Positions 1 through 9,624 of a stretch of DNA of 64,000 nt are shown here, in pieces (the first letter of the stretch is position 1; the number at the start of each line of letters is the position of its first letter). Origin of the DNA: Rhyzopertha dominica (taxonomy: Eukaryota > Arthropoda > Insecta > Coleoptera > Bostrichidae); contig QCXZ01000137.1 of NCBI GenBank assembly GCA_025024175.1, positions 74,214,680-74,278,679 of the forward strand, read 5' to 3'. The notes beneath the pieces were generated by a model. It saw only the letters and a list, made by a program, of their open reading frames with translations. It had not been told where the DNA came from and did no database searches. Made by a program: the position numbers and the translations under genes.

Positions 1-1
1 T

Positions 2-2103
2 GCCTTAAACCTGTCAATGATTGAGAAAATCTACCCGGTCCTTAAAGTGTGGGAAAAAGAAAAATTATTGGTCATAGTTAAAGGTGCAGGCGGTAAAGCT
101 TTTTGTGCTGGTGGGGACGTAAGGGCTGTCACTGAAGCTGGCTTAAAAGGTAATTCCAAAGTAGGACAAGACTTCTTTCGTAAGGAATACATAACGAATG
201 GCTTAATTGGTTCTTATTCGATACCATATATCGCCTTCATTGATGGCATCGTAATGGGCGGTGGAGTGGGTTTGTCAATTCATGGGAAATATCGAGTGGC
301 AACAGAAAAGACCTTATTTGCCATGCCAGAAACTCAAATAGGACTCTTCCCTGATGTTGGTGGTTCTTATTTTTTGCCTCGTTTAAGTGGCCGTTTGGGA
401 TATTTTCTAGCCTTAACGGGGCATCGCTTAAAAGGAGTCGATGTATTGAAGGCAGGCATTGCAACTCACTACTGTGAAAGCAGTAAACTTACTGAACTGG
501 AAAAGGCACTTCTTGATTCCAGTAAAACAGAGGATATTAAGAATGCACTTAATGAATTCAATACTCCACCTAATGAGGAGTTTTCTTTGTTGCCTTACAT
601 GGATAAAATCAACAAGTGCTTCGCTCCTGGTAGCGTTGAAGACATTTTGGAAAGACTGGAGAAGGACAGGTCACAGTGGGCATTAGACACATTAAAACTA
701 TTGAATAGAATGTCCCCTACGAGTTTAAAAATTGCTGTTAGGGAACTGGATCTAGGAAAACAAATGAGTCTTCAGGAATGTCTTCAGATGGAATACAGAT
801 TGGCTTATAACTGCTTAGCCAACAATGAATTCTTTGAAGGTAAACAGATACATTTTCTCATCTTGGTTAATTGCTACATATTGCAATGTTTCTAAATTGT
901 GCTGATGAGTTTCAAAAACAAAGTATTTTGTGGGTAAAATGCTCTACACTTGTCACTAAGAGACCAAGTTTGTGCAAAAATAGTCGTTTTAATTTACTCC
1001 TGTGGAGGGCAGGGAGTATTCTAAGAATAAATTTAAAACAGATTCATTTCTTTCATGTTCATAAGTTGTTTTTATGTTGATAACTATTAGTTAAAAAACT
1101 AGTGGAATTAGAATACTATATGTCTTTCATCATCTAAAATTCATTAAAAAATTGCCAAATCCTTAAAAAGTCAGTCTTGATTATTTGGTCTGCTAAAAAT
1201 ATACCATTTGTTCATTTACTTACTTTATATCTCTTCATACAGTGGAAATTGCTCAGGAGCCAGAAGTAGAAGACCGAAGTTCAAATGTTTTACTCAAAAT
1301 GCAAAACTCTAATGCTAGAATAATGATTTTTGGACATTCAGATGTTCTTAGGAATTCCTTTAAAAGTAATTTGCAAAGGATTGCAAGAAAAAAGTTGTCA
1401 ACATAAACTTTTTATCTACATGTTGATCACAATAGAAACTTACCACTATTCCCAAGGTTTTTTAATTCATTTTGCTGAGATGGATTAGTTTTTATCATAT
1501 GCATACACGTGATTGTTGTGTGTACTTTTACTTATGAATACAATAGCACCACACAAATGCCATGACTGCCCTTTGCTCTTTCATTTGCATTTCTTCCTAT
1601 TTCTAGCTTTATAATGATAAACTCCAGTCGGCTTGATTTTGATTAATATCTTTGTTTTACTTTAAAGAAGTTCATCACCTGTAAATGTCTTGTATTGTGC
1701 CGAGTACATTCAGCCAGAGTCGATTTTTTAAAGTACTCATAAGGCATTACATATCATGTTCAGTATAATTTTTCATAACCTAATATAACCCAAGTCCTGG
1801 TTGGGACTCGAACCCGAGACCTCTTGATTCATAGGCATACATGCTATGCTCTGGACCAGCGAGGCTGGCTATAATCATCTCTTGTACTCAGCTGTCACCT
1901 ATTAAGCGATGTTTTAGTAGTAATGATGCACTCTGTATATATAAACAGTATAAATTTGATTTTTAGGGGTTCGGGCTCTGCTGATTGACAAAGATCAAAA
2001 CCCGAAGTGGAATCCACCGACTTTGTCGCAAGTATCAGATAAATATGTTGAAAGTCACTTCAGCAAGTTACCAGAGCAAATGGAGCTACGTCATAAACTG
2101 TGA
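2..2103 (+). CDS. HIBCH: 3-hydroxyisobutyryl-CoA hydrolase, mitochondrial (3' part of gene)
   Basis: Crotonase-fold thioesterase that hydrolyses 3-hydroxyisobutyryl-CoA in mitochondrial valine breakdown. Two coding exons are visible. Exon A (2..839) is open from the window edge and gives 279 codons. Its GT donor is at 840 and it ends in phase 1. The last exon (1967..2103) follows a TTTTTAG acceptor and ends at TGA 2101-2103. Together they give 324 residues. Exon A carries the oxyanion segment GGKAFCAGGDVRA and the catalytic segment MPETQIGLFPDVGG with the family's Glu and Asp. The last exon gives VRALLIDKDQNPKWNPPTL, typical of the HIBCH C-terminus. The 5' part, with the targeting peptide and roughly the first 60-70 residues, lies outside the window, so the Met at 17 is internal. 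ATTAAA-type poly(A) signals follow the stop. The gene is convergent with SAR1, with about 400 bases between the stops. Confidence 0.95.
1243..1406 (+). other. Possible alternative terminal exon of HIBCH
   Basis: Inside the HIBCH intron a pyrimidine-rich tract ends in CAG at 1240-1242. It opens a reading frame that joins exon A in the correct phase (g + TG gives Val) and runs 54 codons to TAA 1404-1406. The peptide starts VEIAQEPEVEDRSS and is basic at its end. I do not recognise it. If used, it would replace the normal C-terminus. It may equally be chance in an intron. Confidence 0.3.
1780..1866 (-). repeat. tRNA-derived SINE head in HIBCH intron
   Basis: Read on the minus strand there is an A-box-like TGGTCCAGAGC (plus 1848-1858) and, 33 bases on, a B-box GGTTCGAGTCC (plus 1804-1814) in a T-arm-like setting. 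The acceptor stem does not pair and there is no Pol III T-run terminator, so this is a SINE or tRNA relic rather than a working tRNA gene. Confidence 0.6.
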
Positions 2104-2519
2104 TAAGTGTTGATTCTTAAATTGTTTTGGTTATTAAAAATACTTTATATAAATACATTCTTTTATTAAATCACCTTAGCTTCAGGAAATTGTAGGAGGC
2201 CATACAGAGATAATATGATAAAAAAAATTGTTACAAGTTCACTTTCTGCTATAAATACCACGGAGATACTTAAACTGATACAAAATATAACAAAAAGTCT
2301 TCTATAAATAACTTCCTCTTGCTACCACTAAAAATAATCCCAGTTGTAAGCGTTGACTTATAAATGTATAATTTCGGACAAACAGCTGCATGAACACACC
2401 GTATTTGACAAAAAAAGAACAACAAAACAACACAAGAAATTACACTGAATGTTGTGACATTTTCATTAAACTCCATGTATGAACAGTCCTATACTGAAAA
2501 ATGTTTGCATTCACTTAAA

Positions 2520-5424
2520 TTAATCAATGTATTGCGCCAACCATCGGAAACCTTCTCCATACCCCTGCCGTTTAAGTACGGAACACATGAACAATTCTAA
2601 CGGGCGACCTGGCAAGTCGGACCTTGGAACTTTACCCTGAAAAATAATAACAATACTTTAGAAATCAGCAAAAAATTTAAATGCATGACCACACTACAGC
2701 AAATAGTAATTAAAAATTCATCATTAAAGATAGTGAAACTACTGCAAGTGCAATCNATNCTTATTACTGATAAGATATTACGTATAAATACTGTTTTAAG
2801 AACTTTCTATGAAAACTCAAAACTATGCTTCAGTAAGCAGCCAAGATCATCTAAATATATAAATTCATAGATACTAGACATTAATATTGGATCATGGAAT
2901 AACCTTTTAATGAGTCATAATTAAGTTAAGATGCTTCTCATCATACATGGTCCAAACTGTTGCTGCAAAATTTGTTGAATTGTTGTATTAGACATGCCAT
3001 AAATAAAATATAAACATCACTGTAAAAGATTCAAATTTTGTCTGTAAACATTGATGTCTGGTAATTTTTTCAGTTTATTTGATTTTGAATCATTTTGTTT
3101 ACAAAAAATTATCCCTGAGAAATTTGATTATTTTGAAAAAACTTGGAAGCAGTAAATTTAAAAATTATGTTATTTACAGCATGACATTTCCTTAGTAGAG
3201 CACACCTGTATAACAAATTTTGTTACAATTGAAACATTCTGANTTTTCAGGCGCAGGCTAAACATGCTAAAACGTCAAAACTAAAATGGAATCTCCTTGA
3301 AAACAAAAGAATACCAATTTCGTTTGTTCTTCTGTACGGCTCATGTTAGTATTATGAAAATGTACATGAACACTGTACTAGTAGCACACTAGTATAAAAA
3401 CTTTATCTACAAGGACACATAATGTTGATAAATACCATTTTTATCTCACTTCCAAAATAGGTCAATTATAAATTATATTATTCTTTGCAGAGAAATTTCT
3501 ATTTTAGCTAATTAACTGGAAGTACAATTAATAAACTGGAACTAAACATAGAAAACTGAAAAAACAGCATTTTTTTTGCTAGAATGAAAGTGGGTATAAA
3601 CAAAAAAAAAACAAAATATGTACATGTTCAAAAATGTATGTAAACACATCTTACTGTCCAATCTCCACTTATGTTGCCATTTATATAATAAATAAATAAA
3701 TTGTATTAAAATAATTTTTAATACAAACATGAATGTGAAAATCAAAATGTCCCATATTTGAGAACATTTCAGTAAATGTAGTGACGACAGTAAATTAGCT
3801 AAATGCAATTATTGCCACAAACAATATTCACATGGTGGTTCCAATAAACCTTTTAAAATGTCCAACTTGTACAAAGACGTAGCAAGACTACGTAAATTTT
3901 TATTTTTAAGTTCCGATTCAAGATTAAAATCAGAATTCCAACATTAAAGTTAGAATTCCTAGACTAAAGTTGATTAAGATTAATTTGGGAATTCTGACTT
4001 TGAGATTACAGCTGGAATTTCGAGATTAAGAGTATAGTTGGAGTTCTCAGATTAAAATCAGAATTCTGAGATTAAAATCGGAATTCCAACATTCAAGTCA
4101 GAATTCCCAGAATAATCTCAGAATTGAGAAATTTAAGTTAGAATTTAAAAATAAAAATGTAGGTGGCCCTTCTACTCCTTCATATATATGAGCAACACTT
4201 GACGTGCAATGCATTTATGAAAAAATATAGCCAGTGCATTATGTAGAGGTACTACAGAAAAATAAATTTATTTTATGTCGAGTGGTTTTGGTTTTTCGAA
4301 AATATAAATTTATATACGGTGTGGTTCAATATATGTAAACGTATATTTATAATTAATGTTTTAAATTTAAAATAAAAATATACATCTGAATTCAGATACT
4401 TATTAAAAAGTATCAGTATCGAGGTCCAGCTCGAGTAAACAGTTGAATATTTAGTNTTATATTTGAACCTACCTTTCCTGTGGTTTGACCGTAGAGTGCG
4501 AAATAAGCGCGCAGTTCATCTTCTGAGGCTGCACCTGGCAAATCAATTTTGTTCCCGAGTATTANAACTGGACAATTCGAAAGAGTTTCGTCTGTCAGCA
4601 AAGAATCTAATTCATTTTTACTTTCTGGAAATCTGGCTCTATCGTAAGCATCAACTAAGAAAACAATTGCATCTACAGCTGGAAAATAATCCTTCCACAC
4701 ACGCCTTGCTGTAGAACAAACAAATATTAGTATCTAATCACTAAATATATATATAATTAACAAACCTTGAGTGTGTCCACCTAAATCGAAAGTGGTAAAC
4801 CTCATATTACCAATCGATAGTTCCTCAGAAGCTGTAATGAGATTTCGGTTAAGCAATGAGATAACAAATTTACGGTTTACATAAAATATGTTAAAAGAAT
4901 GAAATAATGTTATCAGTAAAACTTCTAATTCGCAATTAAATCTGTTTTGCTTGAAAGAATCAAAAGTGTTTAATGTGAATTGTAAAACAGACAACGAAAA
5001 GTGAGTTAAAGCTATGTTAGAACAAATGCTTACTAGGATGAAGAGTAGGTACATGCTGGGCGAGCCGGTCGTCCTTGAGCATATGTAGCAGTGTTGTTTT
5101 GCCTGCATTGTCGAGCCCTAGGAAGAGCAGCTTACCAGATTTCTTCCACAAGCCTGCACACAAAGAAATCTAAATTAACTCACCAACATCTTGCACATTA
5201 CTTTCATTGCAACCATGCTGCGAATAAGGTATTGGATCTAGTAAATTTTGTTCTAGCAAAAGTTTTATTAACGAGGCCTTTCCCGACCCTCTTAAACCAA
5301 GAAATACAAACCGTCCTTTCCGTTTCAAAACTCCTAAACAAATGAAGCTTGCGTTAAGTATTCAAAAGATTAACAGCTTACCTAAATATCCTAAGACACC
5401 AGTGAACCAGTCCCAAATAAACAT
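2520..5424 (-). CDS. SAR1: SAR1, small GTPase of the COPII coat (complete, 5 coding exons)
   Basis: Sar1 starts COPII vesicle budding at ER exit sites by GTP-dependent membrane insertion and Sec23/24 recruitment. The exons on the minus strand are 5424..5382, 5153..5034, 4831..4766, 4708..4473 and 2636..2520. All have GT-AG ends and matching phases. The total is 582 bases, 193 residues, the family's usual length. The start [15 protein letters not shown] is the amphipathic N-terminal helix. G1 is GLDNAGKTT, switch I is VPTLHPTSEEL, G3 is FDLGGHTQ, G4 is GNKID, and the C-terminus is [16 protein letters not shown] lies three bases before the ATG, so the 5' UTR is probably split by an intron. The 1.8-kb last intron holds a degenerate tandem repeat. 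The - strand AATAAA near 2162-2167 (TTTATT on plus) is a likely poly(A) signal. A second P-loop exon is listed separately. One N lies in exon 4. Confidence 0.96.
2637..4472 (-). other. SAR1: Last intron of SAR1, non-coding
   Basis: AT-rich intronic DNA. Apart from the tandem repeat at its exon-4 end I see no coding segment or recognisable element. Short open frames here show no conserved motif. Confidence 0.8.
3911..4147. repeat. Degenerate tandem repeat in SAR1 intron
   Basis: About eleven diverged copies of a roughly 20-24-base unit with core AGATTAAAATCAGAATTCC follow one another. Copies vary in length and carry changes at most positions, but GAATTC recurs throughout. No reading frame is kept. 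Confidence 0.75.
5184..5333 (-). CDS. SAR1: Alternative (mutually exclusive) P-loop exon of SAR1
   Basis: This 150-base exon lies between SAR1 exon 1 and the normal exon 2. On the minus strand it follows TTTGTTTAG and ends at G|GTGAGT. It enters and leaves in phase 1, exactly like the 120-base normal exon. Its peptide, [21 protein letters not shown] and onward, aligns with [21 protein letters not shown] and onward through FLGL, GK and the following Leu-rich helix. It is clearly a diverged duplicate, about one third identical over the alignable part. It would yield a 203-residue isoform. The G1 motif becomes GLRGSGKAS, with Ala where Thr coordinates Mg. The switch I segment VPTLHPT is replaced by an unrelated, 10-residue-longer stretch containing [12 protein letters not shown]. 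Only 30 bases separate its donor from the acceptor of the normal exon, too short to splice, so the two exons should exclude each other. Expression cannot be judged from DNA. Confidence 0.8.
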
Positions 5425-6465
5425 TTTCTGGAACAAAAGAAATATTATGCTCTCATTTTAAATTTAACTAAACAAAGACCATTAGGTTAGTTATTCACAC
5501 TGACAAAGCACTTCAGCTCCAGCTGATAATTATCTTAAACGTAAGAATGACTTGTTCTATTAAATTATTTGGTCATTCAGTGACATGCCAAACTGGAAGT
5601 GATAGTATAGCATGAAAACCGTTAATTTGTAACAATTATTGTGCACTTACTCTATTTCTGTTAGACTAAAGCACACCTACACAAACTAACTAAAAAGTAC
5701 CTAACAAAAGTTCGTGACCCTGCACTTTGTTTAAACTATTTTTTGCAACATTCAGTTATGTGATGATTGCAGTACGTCGGTTGGCACCTAAAGGAATGAT
5801 GTGACACTTCCGTTCATACGTCAACGCAATGACTGCAACGTTGCCAAAATATCTTAAACAAAAATGTGAAATACCGTTACTATTTACTATTGACGTTGTC
5901 TGAATATCCAGATATATTACTATACACAACAGGGGCCTGTATTATGACAACAATACTACTAAGTACATATTTTTTTAATGCTGGAACATGCAACTGTCGT
6001 GCCATATAGTATAAATATTTTTAACGATCCTGTAACCTGTAAGAAGACATTTTTTTATATTTTAAACACACCCTGTGTGCGAGTCAAAGTTGATTATAGA
6101 ATAATATACAAACAACTTGACAACATGGTTGGCGAACGATATTGACCGGCGCCATAGGTTGGCTGTTTTTAAAATTTTCCGAACTTCAATCAAAATACAA
6201 AACGCCAATTTGAACTATTACATTGGTGAGATAGCATGCTAATGTGAAAATTATAAGTTTTATTATCAGAAATTTACTAAATTGAAAATAATTGCGAATC
6301 TAAATGACAGTGGTTAATTCAGAAACAGGAATTTATACATCTGAGAATCTGTCCCACTCTGATACCACTTGTAATGCTATATACAAACATCTGAAATAAT
6401 CAATATTCTGGAAGGGTGACAGAACATGCTTTACTATTAAATACATTCATGATGAATAACATAGT
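5425..6465. promoter_or_regulatory. Divergent intergenic region between SAR1 and the FAM149-like gene
   Basis: About 1 kb separates the SAR1 start codon (minus) from the FAM149-like start codon (plus), so both promoters and the 5' UTR exon of SAR1 should lie here. No canonical TATA or initiator can be assigned with confidence. Confidence 0.5.
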
Positions 6466-8281
6466 ATGTTCAAAAATCGAGGCATTAAAAAGAAACTGGA
6501 ATTGCCTGCTTGTGCAATAAAATATCCAAATTTGCCTCAGCAAGAGAGAAACCAGAGTGCAGCAACAAACGTTGATGGAGGACTCTGTTTCGGAGATGTG
6601 TTATCTTCTCAAGTTTCCATTCCTGAATTCTTTGACTCACCGTCGTCAGATAAATGGTTTAATGCACCAAATGACAGTTTCTCAACTTTCGATATCGTTA
6701 GCTTTGATAAAAGCTCATCCAGTTCGCTCAGCTGGAGTGAGGAAATTGAAGGCGAAAGCACGGAATTGGTGCAGATTGAGCTAGAACGGATGGAACGTGT
6801 TTTACAAGGACTTGAACCCATACCAGCACATTATGATAGATCAGAGTATGAGCTGTGGATAAAGCAATTTCCGCAGTTAATGTGAGTTATTAAGCAGACT
6901 TCTATCTCTATATCTTTCTAGTTATTAAATAAGTTTAGAAATACATGTTTTTTTGATGTTGATGAGCTAGCATGTAGAGGGTTTTCATTGTGACTGGGGG
7001 TTGCTTATTAGTAAAGCTAGATAGATGTTGTTTTCATGAACCTGTGCCACGTGTTTGTGAAGCGAAAGCTGCCACCAACAAAATCGTCAGAGTCTACTTA
7101 GATTTTAAGATACAGAGCGAAATACAAAATCTTCCATTTTTTGGGCTTTGTAATGTAACTTATTGGTAAGGTAAAAACAGTTTGTTATAAGTAGTACTTT
7201 TTATGTAGAATCCAGTGGTTTCTGAGATAGGATGAGTGACTGAAAAAGATATTTTAAATTTACCCTGTATACAAAAAACTAAGTGGGCTACAACAGTTGT
7301 GTTCGCAGAATCTTTCTTTTCACAAAAAAAAGTGCATATAAGATTCTTCAAAAGTGCATCTGTGCAAATTGGGACACCTTGTAGGTGCACTATACATTTT
7401 ACTAGTAGATGTAGAATTTTGTGTATCATATTCCTTATCATTTCACTGTTTATAATATGCTTCTTGTGTTGACCTCTATAGTGCTCTTACTAATTATGAT
7501 GTTTTGCTTCAGAATACATGGACAAAAGTTAGATTGCCATCATTTGTCAAGAGAATCATCAAACACAGAATGTATAGATGGGGAAGAAATTATAGCTATG
7601 CATTCAAGCATGGATCCCAATTCGGAAATACACTCTGAAGAATGTGATAAAGGAGCTACCTCTACTGAGATAAATCGTTTAAATCAGAAAACAAAAAAAG
7701 CTGTGATAGATATGGTTTTTAACAATATCACCAGTAAGCTTTTCAAAGAGAAAAGTGACTGTAGAAAAGTTGGAATCAGTTCTAAACGTGACCAAAGAGT
7801 TGCTATGCAACACAACATTTCTGCATGTGACAATCGCAATAAGTCTTTAGAAGAATCATTTGAAAGTTTTTTGAAAATATCACCACTTTTACCAAGAAAA
7901 ACACCTGCCACCATAAGACAGGCTCAAAAACCACTTACCGTGTCAAAATGGCTCCGTGACGATTCACTCGAGTATGCATCTCTAACCCATTTTCAAACTG
8001 ATCGGGGTCATTTAGATCCAATGGTTTCGTCAGGTGCGAATTTAAAACATCATAGTAAAAACAGCAAACCCACACAACATGTTACACTGCCACCAATCAA
8101 CAAGCCAGCATTAACAAGAGCAGAATTTAGATCTGTATCGGCAACACCGAGATATCAAAATAAGTCATTATCTGCAGTGTCTTTGCAAACAAGGCCTTCT
8201 GAATATCTGGAAAGAAAATTAAATGGTTCTTCGACTTTAACGAGTAGAAAAAATGGTGGACAGAATAAAAAAAAGAGATAA
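6466..8281 (+). CDS. FAM149-like protein with DUF3719 (complete, two exons)
   Basis: Exon 1 is 6466..6881 with donor GTGAGT at 6882. Exon 2 is 7513..8281 after TTTTGCTTCAG, ending at TAA 8279-8281. The phase-2 join gives a 394-residue protein. Residues about 82-145 match the DUF3719 core of vertebrate FAM149 proteins: a Ser-rich SSSSLSW, an acidic helix, then WIKQFPQL joined across the intron to IIHG. The family pattern is W..xFPHLRILG. The rest is Ser/Lys-rich and probably disordered, with a short TLPPI motif near the C-terminus that also occurs in FAM149B1. Vertebrate FAM149B1 is tied to primary cilium assembly, so a cilium role is inferred from the family only. The vertebrate protein is longer (about 580 residues), and further 5' exons cannot be excluded. 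The assignment rests on recalled motifs, not on a search. Confidence 0.75.
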
Positions 8282-9408
8282 ATTTTTTGTGCTGTTCAAA
8301 CTACTGTTGAAATAATGTTTTTTTTTATTGTGAGCTGTTAAATTATTTAAAATATTTTAGTATAAATTGTAAGGGGTTCTGGCACATAAGATTACTACAA
8401 AGTGTTTACCATTGATGTATTTTTATCAAGAAGATTTATGAAATGTAAGCCACTTTATTAAAGACATGCCTAAAGTCATAACGTATTTTTCAGTCTATAT
8501 AACACCCAGAGATAGTTTATTCCTTTTTAAGTATGTAATCGGTCAAATATTGGTTTGTTGGCTGATGTATGGAGAGAAAGTAATGAGTATAAGTAGACCG
8601 AAATATCTGATATTGTTTAGTTAAAAGGTTGTGGTGTAAAATTACACAATCAATGCAGATTTCTAAAAATTAGTGGACAATATCAATATCATATCTTGGT
8701 AAGCAGTATAAATGAGCTGTGTATTATCGAAATGGGTTATACATAATGTAAAAGTAAAATCTAACACCAAATAAATATCAGAAGGAAGCAAATAATATCA
8801 GTAAGTAGCTGCACTGGAAGAATGGAGTACCTAATGTCCCAAAACACTTATACATCTTACAGAAGGTACAAGCTTTTATACCATGTTTTGCTTTTCCAAT
8901 TTTCTCCTTGAAATAAATTAAGGCTTCCTAAAATAGACGCAATGATTCACCATTCATTTTAGAATGCCATTTGTAATTAAAATTTAAGAGTATCATACTT
9001 CATACAATAATTAGGTAAATATTCTATAGGGTAGAATTTGTGGTATGGCCATTGTCCATATGTTATTTATATATCGATTTGAATTCAGGTAGATGTCAGC
9101 ATTAAAAATACCTGTACTTGTGCCATCCTGCCATCTCATAACGTGACGGTGATATCATAAATGCCTCTAACAGGTGCATAATTTTGCATCTCACGGTGAG
9201 GTATACAACTATGGCTATGCACGGCGATCATTAATCCTTCACAGTACAAAAGCCAGAGGTTGCAAATCTGACCAATAGCTGGCGGAAGCTTATTACAGAT
9301 ATACGATTTTTACGTTGCGTCCTCTGGGAAAGTTGGTTTAGATTTAGGTGCTATTATTGCATTCAAAATGGTGCAATATTATTTATGTACTTAAAAAAGC
9401 AACTTATC

Positions 9409-9624
9409 TATACCCCGATCATCGAATAGATGGAGTGATCACGTGAATTGTATGCATCTTGGACGTTATCGGATTTGATGCTGTTTATTCAAGTCCTACT
9501 TAATCTTTATAACAAATTTTTGACTACTGAACAATTAACTAAAAATTATGAAATGATTATGGTTTAAAAATTACATCAAGATAACTCATCATGATCACTC
9601 CATCTGTACGGTGATCGGAGTATA
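9409..9624 (+). mobile_element. 216-bp MITE with terminal inverted repeats (copy 1)
   Basis: The element begins TATACCCCGATCATCGAATAG and ends in the inverted counterpart, giving TIRs of about 30 bases. TA at both ends suggests a Tc1/mariner-type TA target. A second copy, 217 bp and in reverse orientation, lies at 57252-57468 and is collinear throughout. No coding capacity. Confidence 0.85.

Noticed and set aside
1780..1866. Functional tRNA gene on the minus strand
   Set aside because: A and B boxes are present but the acceptor stem does not pair and no T-run terminator follows, so it is kept as a SINE or tRNA relic.
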